Assembly (NCBI RefSeq): GCF_030704535.1
Contig: NC_081810.1
Location: 7,760,501 to 7,824,500, forward strand
Length of the DNA: 64,000 nucleotides
Origin: Vitis vinifera
Taxonomy: Eukaryota; Streptophyta; Magnoliopsida; Vitales; Vitaceae
Direction: 5' to 3'
The notes beneath the pieces were generated by a model. It saw only the letters and a list, made by a program, of their open reading frames with translations. It searched no databases and was not told where the DNA came from. This document shows, one piece after another, positions 47,401-59,400 of the stretch (its first letter is position 1; every line of letters begins with the position of its first letter). The position numbers were made by a program, and so were the translations under genes.

Positions 47401-49985
47401 GGTAGTTTTGTTTGCTTTAATGGGGGTTTTTAAGAGACAACGGATGAGAGGTCCTGGTTAATACCTGATATCATTAGCCTAATTGCAGATATTTTTCTCC
47501 TAGACCCGGTCAATCCAAGTCTCCTCATCATATACTTCCATGGCCTCCAAAAGTGGTGTCTGCCTGAGTGTTTAGTTTTTTAAGAATATGCTATTAATAT
47601 AGCACCTCATCCAAATTACTCGGAGAAAAATATGATTCATCTGGAATTTAATGAAAAACTATTAGTTACTGAAAAAGACAGATCAAGAAGAGGGATAATG
47701 TCCTGAACAGCAGTATTCATTGTCTAGATATGTGTTAAATGCTAGCAAATTGACCATCCCTCGTGCTCTTATCAGCTCCTATGACTGATTATATTGGAGT
47801 GAGTTCGAGTACCTTGCTAGTCTTCATCATTCTATATTAAATTAGAAATGTTCAAGTTCACTAAAAAATTAAGGGTGAATACGCAGTGAACAAGTAAAAG
47901 GTAAAAGTGAACATGCCTTGTATCATTGTCATTTTCAAATATTAACACAGCAATGCTATTGCTACCTAATAATTATAGCGTTTGTCACCAAGTGTTTATA
48001 ATACCGTAGAAAAGCTGAATTATGCCAATCCAAAAACAACCAAAAAAAAAAAAGGGACAACCGGGTACTCCGGGGACCATTGTATGCAACTACTGTAACG
48101 GAGACAAGGCGTGTATGGCGGTACCGAGTGAATTGTTTCTAAAAGCTAAAGGTGAAAGCCACCAAGCTAGTAGTGGGTGGTGGTTCTGAAAAGCTTCACA
48201 TGCTGGCAGAGGTGAGAAAGTGGAGAGCTAAACTCACATGCCCATTCTGGAAGAATCGAAGACCTAGAGATGCCCTTTAAAGCTCACTCATGCATGTCAA
48301 AATTGTCATTTGTTTTGACTTTCGGAACAATGCCGGGCCATCCTCATTAAGGTGCTCATCTCCTTCCTACCCTCACCTACCCCTTTGTTTTCCTTCCAAA
48401 TCAATTGTGGTGGTTTCTTTTACTAGCCAGCAAGATTTATCACCACCTGGATCCTAATATCCAAATAGGCAGGTTTGACTCCATCTAACAAGAGCTGGTA
48501 TGGGGTTTACTCGTGAGTATCAATTGCAATTAGAATTCCCAGGAGTTTTAAGACACCAAACTTCTTAATGAGCCCAAGAGAGGTGTCATGTTGTGTGGGG
48601 CATAGCACCATCAAATTGCTGATCAATAATATTCGCAGTCGTCATTGTCTCGTATAAGCTTATGTGAGGTTCCTAGGACAGGTGCACCAGACACGAGTGG
48701 ATAGTGATGAGCCCTTCTGAAGATCCATGCTCGACAGCACATGATAATGATGGCGATGTTACGAAACAAGCACATATAAGTGTCTCCAAATGTTGCTAAA
48801 GTGAAACCATACCTAGACCCTACCATCAATCTTTGGATCATTTGCACATGCCAACTATATGCACAACCCTTCATATTGACGCCCAGGACAGGCTCACCTT
48901 AATACGGTTGATGAAATCAAGATGGGCTAGGGCTGGTAGGCCATCCAATAATTTCTTTTTTCAGACCCATGAGATGTTCTTCGTATTTTGTCACAAGCAA
49001 GTGTTAGAACCTGCAATAACAATGATCTCAGAGTCCCTCTAGGTCCACCTTCTAGGTTGGCAAGGAGGAAAACGAGAGGGGCCTGTAATAAAGATGATTG
49101 GAGTCTTTTCTGGTGCATTTCTAATTCAATAAGGAGAGAAAAAATAATAGGATTTGGTAAAGTTTTCCTTTTTGGTCTAGATTGGCTTATCTTATCAATG
49201 ACTTCACCTCTATGTACACGCACATATATCTATATGACTTAAACCATGTTTAGTTATAGCTCAAAGTGGAATCTGATGCATTAAGCAACATGGTTAAGTT
49301 CGTGTTACTCAAGAGCAAACCATTAAGACCTGTTCCCCATTTTCTGATTTGTTGGTTATGCTTTCTTAGCTTGAATAAGATGCAAAGGTGGATGGTTCGT
49401 ACTTGGCCAAGCTGGTCTTCAGGATGATAGATAGTTTTCTTCCGGTTGGCAAATTGACAAGCCCATTTCCACCAAGACAATATATTTATTTACCATTGAG
49501 AGTTTTCAATGAGAGTCATATGAATGAGCACCAGCATAGTCGTGCTATTATTATTAATGAGTACTTTTACGCTAACAAGTTGAGAATGTGGAGGTTTAGG
49601 AAATTTAACGAACTTATAACTATAATACTTCTCATATCAGACTTGTACAAGCTTAACATCTTAAGAAAACCGTTTGACCTAGAATAGCTCATCAAAGATA
49701 GATGACTTAGCTTTTCAAGACTATTCTTTTTGAAAAAGGATCAACATAAGAAGCAATTGCTTGGACAACCGTCATTGTTTGGCCCTATTTTCAAAGAAAA
49801 AGCCTCCACTCTTCCACTCTTCAAACCCTTCACTTAGAAGAAGTGGAGGCTTAAGGGGACACCGGAGGTGTGAAAATTTTAACAACCCCCACCTTGGGTA
49901 TTCTAGATTACACTTTTCTCATTAAGGCCAGTAAAATCAATCATCAAACTTAATAACTTAACTAAAAAAAAACACAAAACATAAT
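47401..49985. other. Gene-free DNA
   Basis: No gene recognised. Overlapping short frames on both strands at 48620-49690 have no familiar motifs. AT content is moderate and no clear element ends were found. Confidence 0.45.
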
Positions 49986-49997
49986 CACTAAGTAAAA

Positions 49998-50745
49998 AGC
50001 ATGGTTTTAAAAATTGGACCGGATCGACCGCTGTCTTATCACAATTCCAATCCAATATGATGAATTGGGCCAAAAAGTGATTGAATTGAAATCAGACCAG
50101 TTGAACTGGATGGTTCCCTCTAAACAGTCTAGTTCAACCAATTTTTTTTTTTTCTCAGCATCAAAATGGCACCATTTTGATGAGTGTAAAAGCTCATTTT
50201 TCTTCTCCCCCATGTGGTTGCCTTAGTTGCTACCTCCCACTATCACCGGCAATGAGCTGCTGTCGTCGGCCACTAGTCAATTGGACGTCGCCCCCCTACC
50301 ACAAAACCCCTCACCCCCGGGGCAAAAACACCTCCCCTTCCACCCACCTCTAAGCAATCCTTCCTTCTTCCCTACCTTTCAATGCCCCTTTTTGGCCTTT
50401 TTGGCCGTCTCTCTCCTCCCTTCCTTTCCAATTTTTTTTACCTCATCTCATTATTATTTATTATCTTTTATATTTTTTTTACTTTATGATTTTTAAAACT
50501 TATGATTTTAATTTAAATTAATGAAAACATTACAATTTTATATAAATTTCTAATTTTAAAATAAATTTTTGATTTAAAAATTAATTTTTAATTTTTAAAT
50601 AATATATAAATTATTATTTTAATTTTAATAATATATAAATTATTATTTTAATTTTAATAATTTATAAATTATATATTTATTATGTTACCGGTTCAAATAG
50701 TGAACTATGAATCAATAACTTTTTCAATTCAGTGATAATTTTATT
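49998..50745. mobile_element. Probable dispersed element with GGACCGG-type ends
   Basis: The left part (ttttaaaaattggaccggat, then gatcgaccg, with ccagttgaactgg and agttcaaccaat phrases) faces at the right side ttaccggttcaaatagtgaa. This accgg / ttgaacc pattern is that of a widespread plant non-autonomous repeat, probably Mutator-related. The inside holds a GC-rich patch (50190-50420) then very A/T-rich DNA. Borders are approximate. Confidence 0.4.
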
Positions 50746-51659
50746 CTAAAAACATTAGTACAAAACTATTGCAAACACAAGAATAGTAAAAATTTATGGT
50801 TCCAAGGCCTGTAAAGTTGTCAATTCTATGAAAGGAAAAAAAGACTTGAAATGGTAAAAAATCTTACAAGAAACTCATGAAAAAAAATTCCATAAATAAT
50901 TTTTTCCGAGGATAAAAAAGGACAAGTCATTCTCCTTTAAAGTCCCTTTGTGCTAAAACTATATCTCCAGTAGCTTTCGGCATATTCACTATATGTCTAG
51001 TACATTTCAAGGCATATTCTTGAATAAAGAACTATATTTAGAGAATGATTCTTCTTTTTATCTTTTCTCACATCCTATCCTACTCTCCCCGAACTATTTA
51101 AAGAAAAATTTAAGATCTTCAAAATGCATAATTTGGATATTGCAAATAATGACCAAAAGGATACCTAAAAACTCAACCAAATTCTTTAAATTCAATATCA
51201 AGAACCAACACCACATGCTTATACTCGATATCTCTTTGGGATCTCTCGTCTTTCAAATGAACTATGTGCATCCAATTTCTTAGTTGACCACTGTCCACCG
51301 CAAAGGAATTATCATTAGTAATTAGAGATATGATGGAACCAAACTCAACTCTTATAGCGTCAATGCTCGACAATAAGGCATCACACAAATCTATCTTTCT
51401 TTCTACCATAAAGAAAGGGATATCATCGTTACTCATAGATCATAATGATTCATAAACTCAACAGAGTGAACCCAGGGGCCAGGGTAAATCCTGTAAAGAG
51501 GCAAAACATGATGCATCGGTTTTGAACATACTAAATATGACTTGCATCCGCTATCCCAAATACCCAATATCATTGTCAAGTTGCTACATTTAAAGTGAGG
51601 AAGCGACTTTCGAAATTAACAAACAAATATAAAATACTGGCACTTGACTAAAAATTTTG
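50746..51659. other. Intergenic DNA left of the foldback element
   Basis: AT-rich; the 87- and 96-codon frames on opposite strands at 50993-51436 have no recognised family. No gene is supported. Confidence 0.45.
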
Positions 51660-52490
51660 GTTGACACGCAGAACAAGAATTGCGGACTTTTCTCAATAGT
51701 ACAATAATTTTAAAAAGTTATGCTTAAATTATTGTAGTAGAAGAAGTTATTACAAATATATAGTAGTTTTTGCCACATAGAAAAGAGGAGAGAGGGTGAG
51801 AGAGAGGAGAGAGGAGAGAGGGTGAACGGATAAATTTTTTTAAAAAAGGGAACTCGTCTCTTCAAGAGACGAGTTCCATGAAAAAAAATATATATTTTTT
51901 TTAAAGAAAATTCCCCATTTACTCAAGGGAACTCGTCTCTTGAAGAGACGAGTTCCATGAAAAAATATATATATATTTTTAAAAAAATTCTCAAATTTAA
52001 AAAAAAAATAAGACAATTCTTCAAGGAAACTCGTCTCTTCAAGAGACGAGTTCCCATTAAAATATATATATATATTTTTAAAAAATTCACAAATTAAAAA
52101 AAAAAAAAAACAATTTGGAAATAAAGGGAACTCGTCTCTTCAAAAGACAAGTTCCCATGGGAAAAAAAATATATATTTTTTAAAATATATATTTTTATTT
52201 AAAAAAAATCCCAAATTAAATCAATAAATAAATAAAATTTCCTAAAGGGAACTCGTCTCTTCAAGAGATGAGTTCCCATGGGAAATTTTTTTTTTTTTTT
52301 AAATATATTTTTTATTTTAAAAAAATCCCAAATTTTAAAAAAAAAAAAAAAAGGCGAGTTCCATGTAAAAAAAATATATTTTTTTAAAAAATATATATAT
52401 TTAAAAAAAAAAATTTCCTAAAGGGAACTCGTCTCTTCAAGAGACGAGTTCCCATGGGAAAAAAATATATTTTTTTTAAATATATTTTTT

Positions 52491-52530
<40 letters not shown>

Positions 52531-53013
52531 AATTCCAAAGGGAACTCGTCTCTTAATATTTTTTTTTTTTAAATATATATATTAAAAAAAAAAAAAAACA
52601 ATTCCTCAAAATTCCTAAAGGAACTCGTCTCTTCAAGAGACGAATTCCCATGTAAAAAAAAAAAAAATTTTAAAAATATATATATTTAAAAAAAAAAAAT
52701 TTCCTAAAGGGAACTCAAGAGACGAGTTCCCATGGCAAAAAAAAATATTTTTTTTAAAAATATATTTTTTATTTAAAAAAAATCCCAAATAAAAAAAAAT
52801 AATAAAAAAAAAAAAACAATTCCAAAGGTAACTCGTCTCTTCAAGAGACGAGTTCCCATGTAAAAAAAAAAAAAAAATTTAAATATATATATTTAAAAAA
52901 AAAAAAAACAATTCCTCGAAATTCCTAAAGGGAACTCGTCTCTTCAAGAGACGAGTTCCCATGGGAAAAAAAATATTTTTTTTTTAAATATATTTTTTAT
53001 TTTAAAAAAAATC

Positions 53014-53044
<31 letters not shown>

Positions 53045-54075
53045 CAATTCCAAAGGGAACTCGTCTCTTGAGAGACGAGTTCCCATGTAAAAAAAAAATT
53101 TTTTTTTTTAAATATATATTAAAAAAAATAAAAATAAAACAATTCCTCAAAATTCCTAAAGGAACTCGTCTCTTGAAGTGACGAGTTCCCATGTAAAAAA
53201 AAATATTTTTTTTTTAAAAATATATATATTTAAAAAAAAAAAAAAATTCCTAAAGGGAACTCGTCTCTTCAAGAGATGAGTTCCCATGAGGAATTGTTTT
53301 TTTTTTTTTTTTTTTTTTAAATATATATATTTTTTTAAAAAAATTATTTTTTTTACATGGGAACTCGTCTCTTGAAAAGACGAGTTCCCTTTAGGAATTT
53401 TGAGGAATTGTTTTTTTTTTTTTTTTTAATTTGAGATTTTTTTAAATAAAAAATATATTTTAAAAAAATATATTTTTTTTTCCCATGGAACTCGTCTCTT
53501 GAAGAGACGAGTTCCCTTTAGGAATTTTTTTTTTTTTAAATATATATATTTTAAAAAAATATATTTTTTTTTTCCCATGGAACTCGTCTCTTGAAGAGAC
53601 GAGTTCCCTTTAGGAAATTTTTTTTTTTTTTTTAATTTGGGAGTTTTTTTAAATAAAAAATATATTTAAAAAAAAAATTCCCAAAGAGACGAGTTCCCTT
53701 AAGGAAATTTTTTTTTTTTTAATTTAATTTAGGATTTTCCCTGGGAACTCGTCTTTCCCTTGTCTTTTTTCATGGAACTCGTCTCTTGAAGAGACGAGTT
53801 CCCTTGAGTAAATAGGAATTTTTTAAAAAAAATATATATTTTTTTTTCATGGAACTCGTTTCTTCAAGAGACGAGTTCCCTTTTTTAAAAAAATTTATCT
53901 GTTCACCCTCTCTCCTCTCTCCTCTCTCTCACCCTCTCTCCTCTCTCCTATGTGGCAAAAACTATCATATATTTGTAATAACTTCTTCTACTACAATAAT
54001 TTAAGCATAATTTTTTTAAATTACTGTACTATTGAGACAAGAATTACAGTAGAAAGGACCCGCTGAGGTGTCAAC
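51660..54075. mobile_element. Foldback-type element packed with 31-bp palindromes
   Basis: About 2416 bp. The ends are inverted repeats of roughly 190 bp (51660-51847 and 53883-54075). They start gttgacac and share ctcaatagtac, gcttaaattattgtagtag, aagttattacaaatatat, tttttgccacata and a GA-rich run ending ggtgaac. Inside lie about 22 copies (some partial) of a palindrome with 15-base arms GGGAACTCGTCTCTT around one central base, separated by 40-90 bp of almost pure A/T. From the left end to about 53.28 kb each unit is followed by ccATGg; from about 53.35 kb the unit reads the other way (catggg before, tttagg after). The element is thus one large imperfect inverted repeat, left arm about twice the right. 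Flanks aaaattttg and aaaattcaa may be a worn 9-bp target duplication, hinting at Mutator type. No coding capacity. Confidence 0.8.
51848..53882. repeat. Array of about 22 palindromic units
   Basis: Units begin near 51848, 51927, 52026, 52126, 52246, 52421, 52619, 52827, 52931, 53056, 53160, 53255, 53360, 53487, 53579, 53772 and 53850. Partial units are near 52352, 52540, 52710, 53683 and 53740. Most differ from the consensus by zero to three bases. The central base is c in most left units and g in most right units, as expected if the right half is the reverse of the left. Spacers are A/T homopolymer-like and vary in length. Confidence 0.85.
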
Positions 54076-54335
54076 AAAATTCAAGAAACTAAACCTTTTT
54101 ATCATTTGATTGTCTCTATTAATTACGGTCTGTCTTTATTATTTTTCAATTCGCAAAGACACAACGAAATGTTATGAATTTTTTATAAAATAGAGGGACG
54201 GCTACTTATGTTGATGCATGTTTGAAGCGAAGGGAGCAAGCCAGAAGGGCAGGTTCCTCGTTTGATTTTTGGTTTAAAAGCAAGGCAGAATCCTAACGGC
54301 AAAACATCTCTTGGGATTTCTTATTGGAAACCCAA
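54076..54335 (+). promoter_or_regulatory. Short promoter of the ubiquitin-like/LRR gene
   Basis: Only about 260 bp separate the foldback element from the start codon, so part of the promoter may be provided by, or altered by, the element. No firm TATA box is called. Confidence 0.4.
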
Positions 54336-56433
54336 ATGGAAAACAGTGGTACTAGCGGTGGCGTTAACGATGCCAAGACAGCCACCACCATAACACTGAA
54401 CATCAAGTTCAGTGGAAGATCCATACCTGTTTCTGTCTCTCCGAACTCTACCGTCAAAGACCTCAAGTCTCTTCTCCAGCCTCTCACCAATGTCCTTACT
54501 CGGGGACAAAAACTCATTTTCAAAGGTCTTTTCCCTCTTTACAAATCACGAAACCCTAGATATTTTCTCAAGAAACAAACACGAGGAAGAAATTGGTTCT
54601 TGATGGTTTCTGTTTGCGCAGGGAGGGTTCTGGCAGATGGCATGACGTTGCGTGAGTCGGAGATCACGGATGGGGCTAAAGTTATGCTGATGGCTTCTCA
54701 GGGCTTGCATCAAGGGGTATCTTCATTGTTTTTTTTTTTTCTTTTTTCTTTTTTATTTCTTTTTCTGTTTCTTGGCATTACGAAATTTGAATAGAATTGA
54801 ATTGGGTGTTTGGTTCCGTAAAATGCAAAGGGAAAGGGGTAAAATGATTGATTCAAGATTCAATTGGAAGATACGGTTTTTGATTTCGATATTAGGGTTA
54901 ATTTTATAGTTTGTTTGAACAGGGCGGTCCAATCTTGAAGGAAGCTCCAACCCGTCCCATTTTGAGGGAAGCAGCGCATGCCAATCCAAAGGGGAATAAG
55001 AGGTCTGAAGTTTTTATTGATAAGGGTCATTTGGATCGGTGGAAGCTTACTGGAGTTATTGCATTGTCTGAATGCCAGTTGAAGGTATAGATAATTGATC
55101 ATAATTATGTCTTTTCTTGCAAATTCTGGCTTTGGTAAATGCATTGCTCGTTTGATCTCTCATATGCTTCATGTTTTCTTGATCTGTTATATATGTTTTA
55201 TGGGTGTGTCAGCTACAAATGACTAGCTGAAGCATTAATGTCTGTACTTTAGATTATAATGCACAAAAATATTTCTAAGAAACAATTTAATTAGATTGGG
55301 TATGTGTAACACTGGTTCTTGTTCATACCTGATCAACTGAGGATGGACTCCTCCTTTGGTTGTGGCAGTGAGAGCCTCTATCCAGATGCCGGAGATTGGG
55401 CCTTCGTCGTCCCTGCACAAAGATGTCCAGACGGGTTGTCTGGACACACTTTCCGAAGCCTAAGTCAGACCCTGAGGTGGGTAGGAACCCTTAGAGAGAG
55501 AGGAAGAATCCTCGGTATTGCGTACCTGTACACTGTTTCATTGGGGTTTTTATTATGCTCAAAAGGAGGAGAGCATAGTAGTGATGAGGTGGCCCTTAAC
55601 TTAATGCCGCAATGATTACTATGCAATAAGTGTCAGGGCAATCATCGTAGTTGTAAGGTGGTTGGTAGCTGTGTCAGGCGGCGCGTCAAGACACAACTTG
55701 CCATCATTTCAATCCTGTTGAGGGTATGGAAATGGAAGTGTCAGTCCACTGATGTAGACGTAAGGGTAAAAAGAGTCCCATCAATCACTCCAGTGTCTGG
55801 TAATTATCGTCTTGCACATCAGAGGGGATTTGGGGACGTCAGGAAAACGTGTCCTGCTCAGTGGCCCCAAATGGTCTGGATAGAATGCTTCTGGGTGCCT
55901 CGAAGGTTGTCCGGTCAGTGATGGAAGGAGTGACACATGGTCCGACTAGGGTTCTACCACGTGGACAGTCTCGTGGAGGCACACGTGGGCAGACACATGG
56001 AAGAAGGTCCCCACAGTTCTGATTATTGATTGGTTATGCAGATTCGACAAGAGCATGCTGTGATTTGAAAATTTTATGAATCATTAATTAGCCTTTAACT
56101 AATATATGTGCCTTCCTCTGTTCTCTTTGCAAAATTTGAGTTTCTTTTCTTGTTGTTTATCATTCTTCCTTCTTGGTGTTGAAATAGTGATAAGAGGCAT
56201 GCCATTAAAATCTTCAAGAAATAAAGTGTGCTGTGTGCTGTTGCTTTCTCCTTAGAAATTTTTTTTTTCTCTTTTTTTTTTTTGCTATTAATGGTGTGGG
56301 TTGGCCCAGGGATCCAGGTGAATGTTCTAGGAATATTTTTCTCTTTTATTTTTATTCATTTGTACTTCTTTTGTTGGTGTCCCAAGCTTTAGTCTCAATG
56401 GGCAGGAGTTGTTTCCACTTTGATGTGTTATAT

Positions 56434-56491
<58 letters not shown>

Positions 56492-59400
56492 ATGAAAAAG
56501 ACAAAGAAATATATGTAATTACCAACAGAAATTGGGTGTTTGTAAAGGGTTATATATCAATATTTTACTATTTTATTCCATTTTCCAATTTTCGTTTTGA
56601 TTTTTGTGGGTGGGAAACTATCACTATTATTCTTGTTGATTCGGACTTGAAAGGTTATACCTGATGAAGTGTGGGTTTGTGGACCTTCTGCAAGAGTACT
56701 TGATCTAAACAACAACTTTATTCAAGATGTACCAGTCAAAATTGGCTGTTTGAGTTCTATGCAGGTTAGCTATACTGTTTTATTTCTATTTGTGCTCTGC
56801 TATTTGTGCTCCACTTTTAGCGTCCTACTCACCCCAGTATGGATGTCTTGTAATTGCCATTCATTGATTAGGTGGAGCATGGGGAAGGAGAGGATAATTG
56901 TGGAGCTTGAATAGTACCACTCTTTTCTATTCTTTTATAAACTAAAATTGGACTGCTGCTTTTTTCTTTTTTGGGTAGAAATTGCTCCTTAGTGCAAATG
57001 ATATATTGGATGAATCCATTAGCTGGGAAGGAGTAGTATCTCTGAAGTCTCTAACAGTTTTATCTCTGAGCCAAAACTAGTAAGTGTTTCTGTCCTTCAT
57101 GACCCTGACTTGGTTTTGTTCATTTTTTTCTCTGAAGTGCATATCAGAAATCATGTTGCCTTCTGTGATGAACTTGTTATGTGACCAGAATTATTAACAC
57201 ACAAATAAATAAATAATAGAAAAACCTTGAGCATGCTGGTTTTGTAATCCTTTATGACCTTCCAGTTTGTAGGTTTGATCAATGATGCAGTGTTTTCAAC
57301 GGTGCTTGAGGCACTACCCACCAAGGTGTGCATTGGTGCTAATTGTCATAGAAAATATGGGAAATTGAACTTCACCTTTAGGCTTGCATTTCCCATTAAT
57401 GAAAAACTGTTACGAGGCATAAAAGGTTCACACTATACCTTAAATGAGGCACATGATGGATATATCTCAAAGCATAATTTTATTTTCTCACATACGATTA
57501 TCTTTGTATCATGTATCGTATGGCATTTACCATCTGTTTACAGAAGCTGTGCTTGTGAAGCCCCAAGGTCCCACCCTCCCCTGAACACCTCACCTCAGAC
57601 ACTGTTTTGATCTTTGTATTAAGTATTACGTGCCTAAGGCTTTAGGCATATAAGTTTATACTGATTGTCAACTCAGCTGGCTTGGGTCAGGTCTGAGGTT
57701 AACCTAAGCCTAATCATTCTCATCTCAGGTTGTAGATTTTCAACCTAAGAGATTGGCTTTAGTCAGGTTCAAGCAAATTAAGGGAGTTGCATAGGCTATA
57801 TAAGAAATATATCTTTACTAAATTTGTTTTTTAAAGATTTTTTAGATGTATACATTTAATTTTTATTTATTAGTACCTCAATTTCCATCCATATTAATTA
57901 ATGGAACAACATAAAGACTTGTAAATTTAAAATGAAAATAATTATGATATTATATATATACAAAAAATTGATATATTTTGAATTAAGGTTTTCTATCACG
58001 CTTGTAATTGTGGGAAGGTTCATTTTACATTCTGTGCTTTGATTAATCTAGTTTTATTTTTATTTTCAACTTTTTTGTTTACATATTTGAATATAATAAA
58101 AATGAAGTTACTATACACCAGTGGTGGAGCCAGAAATTCAATCTAGTGTGTGTGTGGAAAGAGAGAGGGAGAAAGAGAGAGAGAGAGAGAGAGAGGAGGG
58201 GGGGTGGGGAAGGAGGTTGTTGTGGTTTTCAATATAAAACATCGCTGAAAAGTTTAATTTGGTGGCAAACCTCTTCTTTTATAAAAGAGGTCAACAGTTT
58301 GACCACAGCTCTTTCTAAGTTCTTTTTTTTTTTTTTTTAATTTAATTTTTCAAGGGGGCATGTGCCTCCCTGAGCTCTATATGATTCCACCCCTACACCT
58401 ACCCTTTGTTAAAATGTCACATGTTATAGGTGATATTTCAAATTTTAAAAATTTGTATTGTTTTTAACAAAAAATTCAACAAGTTGCATTTGGAAACATA
58501 GCCATCTAACATAAAACAATGTGTAATGATAACAAATGTATACATTGACTCAAATTTGGATTGTCAACACCAGAGGCCAAGCCCAACCCAACCATAGATC
58601 AGGGTGGGATTTCTCAATGAAGGTTGTATCTTTTGGGTTGGGTTCAATCCATCCAAGTTGTAGCACTATTGCTATCCAATTAGTTTGTGAAATCTGCATA
58701 ATTGATTATCTTGCATTACACAATTTATGCAGTTTAACAATGTTGCCTTCTGCACTGGGTGCTCTGACTTCTCTAAGGCAACTTCACATTGCAAGCAACA
58801 AGCTGACAAGTCTCCCAATCCAGATAGGACTTATGACTCAGCTTGAAGTTTTGAAAGCTAACAATAATAGGTAACTTTGAAATGTAGAATGCTATTAGTA
58901 AGTCAATCACCCTGCTTTGTTTCTCCTATATTTTTCACTATTATTTTTTGGTATGAATGTTTAACTGAGTGTAGCAGTTTCTTTTCATTTGACTGTAGCA
59001 GTTCATGTCCAGAAATGTAGACTCCTTTGATATTAATATTCTATTTTTCATTTTTATGGAATGCTAATAACCTTTTATCCATGTTTTGTGATTGATATAA
59101 TTAATTAATTTTTTGGCGCTGGAGCAGGATAAGCACCATTCCTACACAAATAGGCGATTGTAATTCTCTAATTGAGGTAGATTTCTGATTAATGCTTAAA
59201 AATTTTAATATCTAATTCGTGTTTGTTACAAACCTTATGATCCTCTTTAGGTGTCCACTGTCCAGATTAAAGAGATGATTTCTTTTCTCTATTATGTAGT
59301 TTCATTATCATGCTTGACTTAGTTTTGACATTGTGTAGGTTGAATTTTCATCGAATCTTCTGTCAGAGTTGCCTGAGACATTTAGCAATTTACAAAATCT

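Noticed and set aside
48623-49240. Overlapping 70-98 codon ORFs on both strands
   Set aside because: No family motif, no splice-supported extension, and several frames compete over the same DNA.
51848-53882. CRISPR-like look of the palindromic repeats with spacers
   Set aside because: The spacers are A/T low-complexity DNA rather than unique sequence, the array reverses orientation in the middle, and the setting is a plant nuclear genome.
54076-54335. 54324 TTG as start of the ubiquitin-like protein
   Set aside because: A normal ATG at 54336 begins the same frame and precedes the conserved fold by about 18 residues; a TTG start is not expected in a plant nuclear gene.
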